64,000 nt of DNA from Eubacteriaceae bacterium (GTDB lineage Bacteria > Bacillota > Clostridia > Lachnospirales > Lachnospiraceae): assembly GCA_910574915.1 (NCBI GenBank), contig CAJTCR010000007.1, positions 1 through 64,000 of the forward strand, in the 5' to 3' direction. The position numbers and the translations under genes are program-made. Of the stretch, positions 50,621 through 61,100 are shown in pieces. Numbering within the stretch: the first letter of the stretch is position 1; each line of letters begins with the position of its first letter. The notes below the pieces were generated by a model. The model saw only the letters and a program-made list of their open reading frames with translations, searched no databases and was not told where the DNA came from.

Positions 50621-51349
50621 ATGAAAATATTAATTATCAGACATGCAGATCCTGATTATGCACTCGATTCTTTGACAGAACAGGGATGGAAGGAAGCGGA
50701 GCTTTTGGCACAACGGATTTCGGCGATGGATATCCGCAGCTTTTATGTGTCGCCGTTGGGCAGGGCAAAGGATACGGCAAGCCTTACGCTGAAAAAAATG
50801 CAGCGGGAAGCAGAGGAATGCGAATGGCTGCGGGAGTTTGCGCCGTCGATTGTAAGGCCGGACAGAGAAGGAAAGTCGATTACATGGGACTGGCTGCCGA
50901 AAGACTGGACAAGTGTGGAGGAATTTTATCATAAACAGCAGTGGATGGAGCATACGGCGATGCAAGGCGGAAACGTGGCGCAGGAATATACCTGGGTAAC
51001 GGCCTCTTTTGACGACATCCTGGCGCGTCATGGATATGAGCGTGAGGGAAATTATTACCGCGCCGTTTGCAGCAATATGGACACGATCGTGTTTTTCTGC
51101 CATTTTGGGCTGGAGTGCGTGCTGCTTAGCCATCTGATCGGGGTTTCGCCGATGGTGCTCTGGCATGGCACGTGTGCGGCGCCGTCTTCAGTTACGACGC
51201 TTGTAACAGAAGAGCGCAGGCGGGGGATCGCGTCCTTTCGCATGACCAGCTTTGGGGATGTGTCGCACTTAACTGCGGCAGGGCGGCAGCCGTCACCTTC
51301 CGCACGTTTTTGCGAATGCTTCGCGAATGAACAGGAACGGCATGATTAA
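50621..51349 (+). CDS. Histidine phosphatase superfamily protein
   Basis: 242 residues of the phosphoglycerate-mutase-like fold. ATG 50621 follows AGAGGGTAAA. The phospho-accepting His is in MKILIIRHADPDYALDSLTE (RHA instead of the usual RHG), the supporting Arg in YVSPLGRAKDTASLTL, and the second His in IVFFCHFGLECVLLSHLIGV. Substrate not predictable; members include phosphatases of small metabolites. A possible promoter is TGGATT-17-TAAAAT near 50545-50575. It ends 5 nt before the helicase gene and is probably co-transcribed with it. Confidence 0.88.
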   Translation: MKILIIRHADPDYALDSLTEQGWKEAELLAQRISAMDIRSFYVSPLGRAKDTASLTLKKMQREAEECEWLREFAPSIVRPDREGKSITWDWLPKDWTSVEEFYHKQQWMEHTAMQGGNVAQEYTWVTASFDDILARHGYEREGNYYRAVCSNMDTIVFFCHFGLECVLLSHLIGVSPMVLWHGTCAAPSSVTTLVTEERRRGIASFRMTSFGDVSHLTAAGRQPSPSARFCECFANEQERHD

Positions 51350-51354
51350 TTGCT

Positions 51355-53715
51355 ATGAAAATAAAAATATCCGTAAGAAACCTTGTGGAATTTATTCTGC
51401 GCAGCGGGGATATTGACAACCGCGGCGCGGGCGGAATGCAGGCAGATGCGATGCAGCGGGGCAGCCGGATACACAGAAAGCTTCAAAAGCAGGCTGGCGC
51501 CCTGTATCATGCCGAAGTCCCGCTGAAAATGGAGTTTGCGGAGGAGCATTATACGATCCTGCTGGAAGGCAGGGCAGATGGGATTATCGATCCAGAGCCA
51601 GAAAGCGGCGCCCAGCCGGTGATCGATGAGATTAAGGGCGTGTTTGCGGATTTGTCGCAGATAACGGAGCCTCTGATCATGCATCTGGCGCAGGCAAAGT
51701 GCTACGCGTTTATCTATGCGACGCAAAAGCATTATGACAGGATTGGCGTGCGGATGACGTATGTCAACCTGGATACGGAAGAGGTGCGGTATTTTTCCGA
51801 TGTGTATGCGTTTGACGAGCTGGAAGCGTGGTTTCTTGCCCTGATGCAGGAATATAAAAAGTGGGCGCAGTTTCAGTATGACTGGCGGGTAGTCAGGCAG
51901 GCTTCGATTCAGGGGCTGTCGTTTCCGTTTCCTTACCGGAAAGGGCAGAAAGAGCTTGCAGCGGATGTGTACCGCACGATCCTGCGCAGGAAAAATCTGT
52001 TTATTCAGGCGCCGACCGGGACGGGCAAGACCGTTACAACGCTGTTTCCGGCGGTAAAAGCAGTCGGGGAAGAGCTGGGCGACAAGATTTTTTATCTGAC
52101 GGCAAAGACGATTACGGCGGCGGTAGCGAAGGAAACGCTGGATTTGTTTTATCGAAACGGCTACCGGGCGAAAACGGTGCAGATTACAGCAAAGGAAAAG
52201 CTGTGCCTGATGGAAGAGCCGGTGTGCAATCCAGACGCCTGCCCTTATGCAAAGGGGCATTTTGACAGAGTCAACGAAGCGGTCTATACGCTGCTGCACC
52301 AGGGCGATGTATTTACGAGGGAAGAGCTGCTTATGCAGGCTAAGGCACATATGGTCTGCCCGTTTGAACTATGTCTGGATACGGCGTCCTGGGTGGACAA
52401 TGTGATCTGTGACTATAATTATGTATTTGATCCGAGCGTATATTTAAAGCGGTTTTTTGCAGAAGGCGTGCGCGGGGATTACCTGTTTTTAATTGATGAG
52501 GCGCACAATCTGGTAGAGCGGGGCAGACAGATGTACAGCGCGTCTTTATATAAGGAAGATTTTCTGTCGGTTAAAAAGCTCGTCAAAAAAATGAGCCAGA
52601 GCCTTGCAAAAGAGCTGCAAAAATGCAATGCAATCTTGCTGGAATATAAAAGAGCGTGCGGGCAGTTTCAGTATCATGAAAATATTTCTGCGTTTGTGTT
52701 TGCACTGATGCGCCTGGCAGGGGAATATGAGGTTTTTCTGCAAAAATACAGGGAGTTTGACGGCAGGGACGAGGTATTGGAGCTGTATTTTAACGTGCGC
52801 AGCTTTTTGGATACGAGTGAACGGCTGGATGAAAACTATGTGATATACTCAGAGCATGAAGGCGAGCGCTTTCATATCAGGCTGTACTGCGTCGACCCTT
52901 CCAGAAATTTGCAGCAGCGGCTGGACAAAGGGAAAAGTACGATCTTTTTTTCTGCGACGCTGCTGCCGATCCAGTATTATAAAACGCTGTTGAGTACGAA
53001 AACGGATAATTACGCGGTCTATGCAGAGACGGTATTTCGCCCGCAGCAGCAGCTTTTGCTGATCGCAGGCGATGTCACAAGCCGCTATGCGCGGCGCGGC
53101 GAGCAGGAATATGCGCGGATGGCGGATTATATTTATCAGACCGGGATGCAGAAAAAAGGGAATTATATCGTCTTTTTTCCGTCTTATAAGATGATGGACG
53201 AAGTGTATGCGCAGTTTCTTTTGCAAAATACGGCGCAAATGGACTGTATCGTGCAGAAAAGCGGCATGAAAGAAGCAGACCGGGAAGCGTTTTTGGCGCA
53301 GTTTGCAAAAAAGCGCGAGCGTTCTATGATAGCGTTTTGCGTAATGGGCGGTATTTTCGGAGAAGGGATAGACTTAAAGCAGGAACAGTTAATCGGTGCG
53401 CTTATTGTTGGAACCGGGCTGCCGCAGGTCGGCAATGAGCGGGAAATCTTAAAGCAGTTTTATGACAGGCGCTGCGGCTTTGGATTTGACTATGCTTACC
53501 GGTATCCTGGCATGAATAAGGTGTTGCAGGCGGCGGGGCGCGTGATTCGGACAGTTTCGGATATCGGCGTGGTCGTGCTGCTGGACGAAAGGTTTCTGCG
53601 CAGAGAATACAAGGAGCTGTTTCCGAGAGAATGGGAACATTGTGAGGTGTGTACGGCAGAAACTGTGGCTGAGAAGCTGCGGCAGTTTTGGGATACGCAA
53701 AAAAACAAGGCATGA
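51355..53715 (+). CDS. PD-(D/E)XK nuclease - DinG/XPD-type helicase fusion
   Basis: 786 residues. The first ~170 residues look like a Cas4/AddB-type nuclease: LLEGRADGIIDPEPE (Asp) and PVIDEIKGVFADL (ExK), followed by HLAQAKCYAFIYATQ (the QxxxY element). Then an XPD/DinG superfamily 2 helicase: FIQAPTGTGKTVTTLFPAVK (Walker A), cysteines likely holding an iron-sulfur cluster (KLCLMEEPVCNPDACPYAKG, MVCPFELCL), LFLIDEAHNLVERGRQ (DEAH) and the C-terminal motif VLQAAGRVIRTVSDIGVVVL. The probable role is DNA repair or processing of structured DNA. It starts at ATG 51355; GGAACGGCATGATT upstream is a weak ribosome site, suggesting coupling to the preceding gene. Confidence 0.87.
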   Translation: MKIKISVRNLVEFILRSGDIDNRGAGGMQADAMQRGSRIHRKLQKQAGALYHAEVPLKMEFAEEHYTILLEGRADGIIDPEPESGAQPVIDEIKGVFADLSQITEPLIMHLAQAKCYAFIYATQKHYDRIGVRMTYVNLDTEEVRYFSDVYAFDELEAWFLALMQEYKKWAQFQYDWRVVRQASIQGLSFPFPYRKGQKELAADVYRTILRRKNLFIQAPTGTGKTVTTLFPAVKAVGEELGDKIFYLTAKTITAAVAKETLDLFYRNGYRAKTVQITAKEKLCLMEEPVCNPDACPYAKGHFDRVNEAVYTLLHQGDVFTREELLMQAKAHMVCPFELCLDTASWVDNVICDYNYVFDPSVYLKRFFAEGVRGDYLFLIDEAHNLVERGRQMYSASLYKEDFLSVKKLVKKMSQSLAKELQKCNAILLEYKRACGQFQYHENISAFVFALMRLAGEYEVFLQKYREFDGRDEVLELYFNVRSFLDTSERLDENYVIYSEHEGERFHIRLYCVDPSRNLQQRLDKGKSTIFFSATLLPIQYYKTLLSTKTDNYAVYAETVFRPQQQLLLIAGDVTSRYARRGEQEYARMADYIYQTGMQKKGNYIVFFPSYKMMDEVYAQFLLQNTAQMDCIVQKSGMKEADREAFLAQFAKKRERSMIAFCVMGGIFGEGIDLKQEQLIGALIVGTGLPQVGNEREILKQFYDRRCGFGFDYAYRYPGMNKVLQAAGRVIRTVSDIGVVVLLDERFLRREYKELFPREWEHCEVCTAETVAEKLRQFWDTQKNKA

Positions 53716-53748
53716 CCGTTTGATTCATGCCCTGTTTTTTTGCGTTTT

Positions 53749-54990
53749 TTAAGACCGTTCTTCCAGATATTCTTCCAGGCAGATGCCTTGTTCATAGATT
53801 TCCTTTGCCGCTTCTACCCCTACAAACCGGTAGTGCCACGGCTCATAGATAATTCCGGTCAGGCTGCTTTTTTCGCGCGGATAGCGCAGGATAAATCCGT
53901 ATTTCCAACTGTTTGCCAGCAGCCATTGCTGTACCGGAGTCTGCTCCTGGGTGGCGTCTAAGAGCTGGTGGCTGCTGTCTACGATGTCGACGGCAAGCCC
54001 CGCCTGGTGTTCGCTCGTGCCAGGGCGCGCGACGGAGGTGGCAGCTATTTGGCGCGCTTCTTTTTTGGAAAATCCCTGTGCGGCCAGCTCGTCGATCCGT
54101 TCCTGAAACAGCAGGCTCTGTTTTTCATTCGTACGGTAAGAGGAGCAAATAAGCGGTTGCAGCCCTGCTTCGCGGCAGGCGGCAAGCATTTCGGTCAAGG
54201 CTGGATAGCAGCGGCTGTCTATGGAATGGCCGTTTGGCAGGCTTGTAAGCTCGATTTTATAATCGTCTGGAATCTCATTCCACGGATTGACAAGGATCAG
54301 GTTCCATTTTATCGAAGCCTGCTGATAGTGCTCCGTTTCGGTGTCGTCGGTCGTCGTGTCAATGCGCTGTTCTTCTGGCGTTTGTTCCGGGACAGCCTGT
54401 ATCGATTGTCCGGCATTGGAAGAAAACTGTAATTCGTTTTCTTCGTAAGTATAAGAAATATCTGTATCCGGGTTGACCGAATACAGTGTACGCTCGTCTG
54501 TTCCAGGCGTTTGCTGCGGCTTTGCCTTGTCAAATTCTGCAAACGCGGGCGGGCTGCCAGCCGCCTTGCTGGAATCAGAAGCTTTTTCTGTCTGGTTTTT
54601 TTGGCTGTCAGACGGCTCCTTGCTGGAATCAGAAGCGTTGACCGTCTGTTTTTTTTTGCTGTCAGACGATGCTTTTCTGCGGCTTTTGGATGTGTGCCCT
54701 GCTGCCTGCTTGTCAGATGCCTTGCTGCTTTTTGTGTTCTCTTTTGCAGGATTTTGTTTGTCTTGCTCGAAAGAGGATGCGTGCTGCGCAAAGCTCCAGT
54801 GGTCGGACTGCGGATTTTGGATCGTCCATTCGGAGGATACGAGCAGCGTCAGGGTAAAGACAGAGGTGCACAGCGCAGATTTGGCGCACAGGCGGCGCAG
54901 CCTGCGGACATTTGCAAGCTGCTTTTGGCGCCTTGCCGTGTAAGAAGCGTGTTTCGGGTGTGTTTTATGTAGATGCTTTTGTGTATGCAT
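53749..54990 (-). CDS. Membrane-anchored D-alanyl-D-alanine carboxypeptidase (VanY/M15B)
   Basis: 413 residues. After a basic N-terminus a hydrophobic helix (ALCTSVFTLTLLVSS, residues ~39-53) anchors the protein or acts as a signal. Residues ~75-225 are a low-complexity Ser/Lys/Asp/Thr spacer with repeats of ASDSSK and SDSKKKQT. The C-terminal ~190 residues are an M15B peptidase: ICSSYRTNEKQSLLFQERID, TSEHQAGLAVDIVDS (zinc His and Asp) and IIYEPWHYRFVG (catalytic Glu and zinc His). It should trim the terminal D-Ala of peptidoglycan stem peptides outside the cell. ATG 54988-54990 follows GAGGTA. Own transcript on the minus strand. Confidence 0.9.
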   Translation of the reverse strand: MHTQKHLHKTHPKHASYTARRQKQLANVRRLRRLCAKSALCTSVFTLTLLVSSEWTIQNPQSDHWSFAQHASSFEQDKQNPAKENTKSSKASDKQAAGHTSKSRRKASSDSKKKQTVNASDSSKEPSDSQKNQTEKASDSSKAAGSPPAFAEFDKAKPQQTPGTDERTLYSVNPDTDISYTYEENELQFSSNAGQSIQAVPEQTPEEQRIDTTTDDTETEHYQQASIKWNLILVNPWNEIPDDYKIELTSLPNGHSIDSRCYPALTEMLAACREAGLQPLICSSYRTNEKQSLLFQERIDELAAQGFSKKEARQIAATSVARPGTSEHQAGLAVDIVDSSHQLLDATQEQTPVQQWLLANSWKYGFILRYPREKSSLTGIIYEPWHYRFVGVEAAKEIYEQGICLEEYLEERS

Positions 54991-55123
54991 GAGCAGTACC
55001 TCACTTTCTTCAAAAGGGATATTTTGCTAAAAAATGTAAAATACCCCATATAGATATCGGAATCTATGAGATAATTATAATAGCAGGAGGCAAAGAAAAA
55101 GCATGATTTTGGCATATTTTTGG

Positions 55124-55951
55124 CTAATTTAAAATCATGCATTCCTGGCGAAGCTGCAAGGGGATCTGAATCAGGTTTCCGTTTTCTTCTTTTAACTGGA
55201 TCATATATTCTGCTTCGATCATGCTGACGATCTTATTGAGCGAGTGGATGGTGGACTGCTCTAACAGGGTGGCAGGCAGCTCGTAATAATCTTCCAGATA
55301 GGCAGCCACAGAAGAAGCAAGACTGTCTAATTGGGACTTATTGCCGGAGGATGTAAGCATGTTGATCTGCTCGGTAAACATGGAGCAGGCAACCGCCTTG
55401 CCGCTTTTATCATCGATCCACAGATTGATCCAGTAGCCGGAGTCATAATAGATGGAGCATTGCCAGACGACGGCGGTTGTAATGTCCAAGGAAGTTTCAT
55501 TTTTCTTTTCCTGGGTACTTTTTGCATCGGCAGCGTCGGTAACGGACAGTGCGCTGTCTACATAGGGATAATCTACAGATACGATGGCAAGCTGGAGGGT
55601 CGCCGAGTAGCTGGACGCGGTTTCTTTCAGCTCAAATCCGTATGCATTTAACGAGTCGATCAGTTCCAGCGATTTTTCACAGATTTCTTCGGGTGTGCGT
55701 TTGCTGCCTGACGATGGATAGTTGACAAAATAGTGTTCTTTGGAAAGCAGCCGCAGCGTGTCAAACAGGCTGGAGCTGTAAGTAAGCTCCGGCGGTTCCA
55801 TCGCGGTATGTTCGATTTTGGAAAAAATCTGGCGGTCCTGGTAGCTGTTTAAGACAGAAGGCAGCAAAAATCCTGCGGTACAGACGGCAAGCGTCAGTGC
55901 CAGATAAAAGCAGGTCACAATAATCTTTTTGATGTGAAACATTTTTTTCAT
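55124..55951 (-). CDS. Membrane-anchored protein of a two-component operon, unknown function
   Basis: 275 residues; ATG 55949-55951 overlaps the kinase stop and has AAAGGAGG before it. One N-terminal hydrophobic helix (IIVTCFYLALTLAVCTAGFL) and the rest probably outside the membrane. Regions such as AVVWQCSIYYDSGYWINLWI and DDKSGKAVACSMFTEQINML suggest an alpha/beta fold, but no catalytic motif is visible. Proteins of this shape are often third members of Lachnospiraceae OmpR-type systems and may sense or modulate the signal. I do not recognise a named family. Confidence 0.75.
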   Translation of the reverse strand: MKKMFHIKKIIVTCFYLALTLAVCTAGFLLPSVLNSYQDRQIFSKIEHTAMEPPELTYSSSLFDTLRLLSKEHYFVNYPSSGSKRTPEEICEKSLELIDSLNAYGFELKETASSYSATLQLAIVSVDYPYVDSALSVTDAADAKSTQEKKNETSLDITTAVVWQCSIYYDSGYWINLWIDDKSGKAVACSMFTEQINMLTSSGNKSQLDSLASSVAAYLEDYYELPATLLEQSTIHSLNKIVSMIEAEYMIQLKEENGNLIQIPLQLRQECMILN

Positions 55952-57348
55952 GCCCGCCCTCCTTTCAGGACGACCGTAACCGTTGTTCCGCATCCCTGCG
56001 TGCTTTCAAAGGAGATCGAACCGTGGTGCATCCTTGCGATCTCCGAACAGAGCGTCAGCCCGAGGCCGGCGCCGCCCTCCGCTCTTGAGCGTGATTTATC
56101 CACGCGGTAAAAGGCTTCTGTAATATGGGCGAGGGCGCTTTGCGGGATGCCGCTGCCGTTGTCCGTGACGGTTACGATGCATCCGTTGTCTGTCATCGTT
56201 AAGCCGACCTTTATCATGCCGCCGCTCGTCAGTGCTTTTCTTGCGTTTTCAATCAGGTTGACAAGCAGCGAGCCGAAAAAATCGGTATCCAGCATACAAA
56301 ATCCCGGTTCGCAGTCACAGGTCAGTGTAATCTGCTCTTTTGCAAGCACGGGTTTTAAATGGGCGACAAGGCTCGTAATAATATCCGCGGCACAGGCTTT
56401 GGTAAGGGTAAACGATTCATGTTCAGACACGAAAATATCGAGCAGCTTTAACGACAGGCGTTCTAACCGCTTTCCTTCAGAAAAAATGTATTTTGCCGCG
56501 TCCGCCTCGTCCTCTTTGGAAAGCGTCTGGCTGCGCAGCAGGTCGGCGTAGCCGATAATGGATGTCATCGGCGTTTTCAGCTCATGCGTAAAGTTTCCGA
56601 TAAACTGGTTTTGGCGCTCCATCGCATCCTGAAGCTGTTCAATGCTGTTTTGCAGATGGTCTGCCATCAGGTCAAAATCCCTGGATACGGCGCCAACCTC
56701 ATCGTTGCTCTTAATCCTGCTGCGGTAGTCGTAGTTGCCGCAGGCGATTTCACGCGAGGCTTTGGATAAGCGCGCCAGCGGCCTGGTCAGGAAAAAGGCA
56801 AGAATATAGGATAAGCACGCACATGCTGCGATCAGGATAATAAAAATCTGCTGAAACAGCTCCTGCTGCTGGGTGCGCGACTCATAGACAGAAGAAATAT
56901 TATAAGCTGCTTCCAGATAATAAACCTCCTTGCCGACAAAAAAAGAACCAGATAACTGGAGGTAATAACAGGTATCCGGCGCTGAAAAAATCGTGCAGGC
57001 AAGGTGCGACGTGTCGATTTGGCCGGAGAGGTCTTTAAAGTGTGCGGCGACAGCGCCTTTGGAATACAAGATCCCGGACTCCGAATGAAGCTGCAGTGCC
57101 GCTCCAAAGGCATCCTGCGCGGAGAGCTGCTCCAATATTTTTGTAATGTCCTTTTCGTCTGTCCATTCGTCCATATGGTTCACGATTTGCAGGGTATTTA
57201 AGATCATGCGGTAAGATTCGTGCGCGGTTTTCTTTTCCTGCTGCAAAGAGGTGTAAAAGGTAGTGGAAATCAGGGCGCTTCCTCCTGCTCCGAAAAAAAG
57301 CGCCATCAGTATAATCATGCAGCAGGTAGCTTTCAGCCGGAATTTCAT
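55948..57348 (-). CDS. Sensor histidine kinase
   Basis: 466 residues. An N-terminal transmembrane helix (CCMIILMALFFGAGGSALIS), an extracytoplasmic domain to about residue 165, a second helix (IFIILIAACACLSYILAFFL) and a HAMP linker (RPLARLSKASREIACGNYDY). The phosphorylated His is in IGNFTHELKTPMTSIIGYAD (near residue 255); the ATPase domain has LLVNLIENARKALTSGG (N box), VTDNGSGIPQSAL (G1) and GGAGLGLTLCSEIA (G2). The start overlaps the response regulator stop (ATGA) and the end overlaps the membrane protein gene, so the three form one tight minus-strand operon. Confidence 0.95.
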   Translation of the reverse strand: MKFRLKATCCMIILMALFFGAGGSALISTTFYTSLQQEKKTAHESYRMILNTLQIVNHMDEWTDEKDITKILEQLSAQDAFGAALQLHSESGILYSKGAVAAHFKDLSGQIDTSHLACTIFSAPDTCYYLQLSGSFFVGKEVYYLEAAYNISSVYESRTQQQELFQQIFIILIAACACLSYILAFFLTRPLARLSKASREIACGNYDYRSRIKSNDEVGAVSRDFDLMADHLQNSIEQLQDAMERQNQFIGNFTHELKTPMTSIIGYADLLRSQTLSKEDEADAAKYIFSEGKRLERLSLKLLDIFVSEHESFTLTKACAADIITSLVAHLKPVLAKEQITLTCDCEPGFCMLDTDFFGSLLVNLIENARKALTSGGMIKVGLTMTDNGCIVTVTDNGSGIPQSALAHITEAFYRVDKSRSRAEGGAGLGLTLCSEIARMHHGSISFESTQGCGTTVTVVLKGGRA

Positions 57349-58004
57349 ATGGATACCTCAAGACGGTAGCCGACTTTATTGACGGCAAGCAGTTCTTTTT
57401 CCAGATGTGCCTTGCGGCGCAGCCTCTGGATATGCAGGTCGACCGTTTTGCTGCCGTAGATAAATTCTTTTTCCCAGATCCGCTCGTAGATCGTCTCGCG
57501 GTAGAGCGCCGTATTCGGATTTTGCACAAATAATAATAACAGCTCGTACTCTTTTGGAGTCAGGGCAATATCGCAGCCGTCTCTTGTGACTTTTCGGGAT
57601 TTGGTATCGATGGTAAGCCCGGCTGCGTAGATGATTTCTTCGGTTTTATGGTAACGCCGCAGCACGACGTCGATGCGCGCCAGCAGCTCAATAATTTCAA
57701 ACGGCTTTACGATATAGTCCTCGGCGCCCATGCGCAGCCCTTTGACTTTGTCGGCAACAGAATCTTTTGCAGTAATAAAAATCACGGGGATGCCAAGCGG
57801 CCGGATGTATTCTAGCAGCTCAAAGCCGTCGATATCCGGCAGCATAATATCGAGTAAAATAAGATCGTAGCTGCCTGTTTCGATCAAATCGGCAGCTTCG
57901 GTGCCGTTAAAGGCACAGTCGCACAGATATCCGGCATTTTTTAAGCTCAGCCTTATCAGGTTGGAGATCGGTTTCTCGTCTTCTGCGATCAGTATATGAA
58001 TCAA
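57345..58004 (-). CDS. OmpR/PhoB-family response regulator
   Basis: 219 residues. TTG at 58002-58004 is chosen as start because GGAGG stands 8 nt before it and the receiver domain begins immediately (IHILIAEDEKPISNLIRLSL); the upstream open frame has no such site. Phospho-acceptor Asp in DLILLDIMLPDIDGFELLEY; conserved Thr and Lys in VIFITAKDS and EDYIVKPFEIIELLARI. The winged-helix DNA-binding domain has DIALTPKEYELLLLFVQNPN and YGSKTVDLHIQRLRRKA. First gene of the three-gene operon; controls unknown targets, perhaps cell envelope genes given the VanY-like neighbour. Confidence 0.95.
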   Translation of the reverse strand: MIHILIAEDEKPISNLIRLSLKNAGYLCDCAFNGTEAADLIETGSYDLILLDIMLPDIDGFELLEYIRPLGIPVIFITAKDSVADKVKGLRMGAEDYIVKPFEIIELLARIDVVLRRYHKTEEIIYAAGLTIDTKSRKVTRDGCDIALTPKEYELLLLFVQNPNTALYRETIYERIWEKEFIYGSKTVDLHIQRLRRKAHLEKELLAVNKVGYRLEVSI

Positions 58005-58180
58005 GGTAAGTTCCTCCGCATTAAATTTGGTGTAATTATGCGCCTTTACTTTACGACATAAAAGCATCAAAACGGCAAATAATTATTATGGAAATTGTAG
58101 CAAAGAACTATAGAAAAAGCAAACAGAATGCGTTATACTCTCAGTAGGATTTTATTAAAAGCATACAGGAGGAAAACAAA

Positions 58181-61100
58181 ATGGGAAATGTAAGACGTGT
58201 ATTTGCTGAAAAGAAGCCGCCGTTTGCGGTAGCCGCAAAGTCGCTGCTGCATGAGATCAGGCATTATCTGGGCATTGCAGGCGTTACGGGTGTGCGCGAG
58301 CTGATCCGTTATGATGTGGAAAATATTTCAGACAAGACGTTTGAGATAGCAAAAGTAACTGTATTTTCGGAGCCGCCGGTGGATTGGATCTATGAGGAAA
58401 CGTTTGACGAAAAAGGCGCCAGGGTATTTTCGGTTGAATATCTGCCGGGGCAGTTTGACCAGAGGGCGGATTCGGCAAAACAGTGTATCCAGCTATTAAA
58501 CAGTAACGAGGAGCCGGTAGTGCGTACAGCCGTTACGTATGTGATTGACGGGGACATCAGTGACAGCGAGTGGGAAGCGATTAAAAAACACTGCATCAAT
58601 CCGGTGGATTCCAGAGAGAGCGGCATGGAAAAGCCGGGCACGCTGATCCAGCAGTTTGACGAGCCAGGCGACGTGGCTGTATTTGACGGCTTTATCCATA
58701 TGCAGGATGCGCAGCTTAAAGAGCTGTACGATTCTTTAAACCTTGCGATGACGTTTCAGGATTTTTTGCATATCAGGGGCTATTTTGAAAACGAGGAAAA
58801 GCGCGACCCTTCTGTGACCGAAGTGCGCGTGCTCGATACGTACTGGTCTGACCACTGCCGCCATACGACGTTTTTAACCGAGCTTACGGACGTATCGTTT
58901 GCGGACGGCTATTACCGCGCGCCAATCGAACAGACGTATGCGCACTATCTGGATTCGTTTCAAAACCTGTATGCCGGCAGGAGCGACAAGTTTGTCTGCC
59001 TGATGGATCTGGCGCTGATGGCGATGAAGCGGCTGAAACAGGAAGGAAAATTACAGGATCAGGAAGAGTCGGATGAAATTAATGCCTGTTCGATTGTCGT
59101 CCCGGTGCAGGTCGATGGAAAGACCGAGGAGTGGCTTGTAAATTTTAAAAACGAGACGCACAACCACCCGACCGAAATCGAGCCGTTTGGCGGGGCTGCC
59201 ACTTGCCTGGGCGGAGCAATCCGTGACCCGCTGTCCGGGCGTACGTACGTGTACCAGGCAATGCGTGTGACAGGCGCGGCAGATCCGACGCTTCCGGTCA
59301 GCGAGACGTTAGAAGGCAAGCTGCCGCAGAAAAACCTCACAAGGGGCGCGGCAAGGGGCTATTCTTCTTATGGCAACCAGATCGGGCTTGCGACTGGCTA
59401 TGTAAAGGAAATCTATCATCCAGACTATGTGGCGAAGCGGATGGAGATCGGTGCCGTAATGGGCGCTGCGCCAAGGGCAGCCGTACAGCGGCTGACGTCT
59501 GATCCGGGCGATATGATTGTGCTGCTCGGCGGGCGTACCGGACGCGACGGATGCGGCGGCGCGACGGGCTCTTCTAAGGCGCATACGACGCAGTCCATCG
59601 ATACGTGCGGCGCAGAAGTGCAAAAAGGCAACGCGCCGACCGAAAGAAAGCTCCAACGGCTGTTCCGCACGCCAGAAGTATCGAAAATCATAAAAAAATG
59701 CAATGATTTCGGCGCGGGCGGCGTATCGGTCGCAATCGGGGAGCTGGCGGACGGGCTTCGCATCGAGCTGGACAAGGTGCCGAAAAAATATGCCGGGCTG
59801 GACGGTACGGAGATTGCGATTTCCGAATCACAAGAGCGTATGGCATGTGTGATTGCGCCGGAAAATCTGGACCGGTTTTTAGCATATGCAAAAGAGGAAA
59901 ACCTAGAAGCCGTTCCTGTAGCGCAAGTAACGAAGGAGCCGCGGCTGGTGCTGCTGTGGCGCGGCAGGAAGATCGTCAATATATCCAGGGCGTTTTTAAA
60001 TACAAACGGCGCGCACCAAAAAGCAGCCGTTGCCGTAGAGATGCCGTTGAAAGAAGAAAATTTTTTCGGGAAGCTGGAGCTAGAGCAAGTCAAAAGCGAC
60101 GTGGAAGCAGGCGATATCCGTGCCGCATGGCTGCATACGCTTTCCGACCTGAATGTATGCTCGCAAAAAGGGCTTGTAGAGATGTTTGACGGCTCAATCG
60201 GCGCAGGCAGCGTCTTTATGCCGTACGGCGGGCGCTACCAGCTTACAGAGACACAGGCAATGGTGGCGAAGCTTCCGGTACTGCATGGCAGGACAGACAC
60301 GGTTACGATGATGGCATATGGGTTTGATCCGTATTTATCGAGCTGGTCGCCGTACCACGGCGCTGTCTATGCCGTATTGGAGTCGTTGTCAAGAATCGTT
60401 GCAGCAGGCGGCGATTACAGCAAGGTAAGGTTTACGTTCCAGGAATATTTCCGCAGAATGAGTAAGGAGCCGTCCCGCTGGAGCCAGCCGTTTGCCTCGC
60501 TGCTTGGAGCTTATGCGGCGCAGATCGGGTTTGGACTGCCGTCGATTGGCGGAAAGGATTCGATGTCTGGGACGTTTAACGAAATTGATGTGCCGCCGAC
60601 ACTCGTTTCGTTTGCCGTAGACACGGCAAAGCAGCAGGATATTATTACACCGGAGTTAAAGGCTGCGGGAAATAAGCTGATCCGCTTGTCTGTGGAGACA
60701 GACGAATACGACCTGCCAGTATATGAGCGTGTAAAAGTATTGTATGATACGGTGCATACGCTGATCCAGCAGGGCGTCCTGCTTTCTGCCTATGTACCAG
60801 ACGGCAAAGGGATTGCAGCGGCAGTAAGCAAAATGGCGTTTGGCAACAAGCTGGGCGTGTGCCTGGATGCCAATGCCGTATCCGCGCAGCAGCTTTTTGC
60901 ACCGGATTTTGGCAGCTTTGTGGCAGAAGTGCCAACAGACCGGCTTTCCCAGGCGAAAGAGGCTGTCCGCGGCGCAGGGCTTCTGGATGCGTACACAGTG
61001 ATTGGCGAAGTGACAGCAGACGGCGCTTTTTGCTATGGCGACGTGCGCATTTCTATGGACGAAGCGCTTTTGGCTTGGACGCAGACGCTGGAAAAAGTAT

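Noticed and set aside
51346-52350. 334-codon open frame on the minus strand
   Set aside because: It lies entirely opposite the well-supported nuclease-helicase gene, lacks family motifs and has the Arg/Leu/His-rich composition of an antisense shadow.
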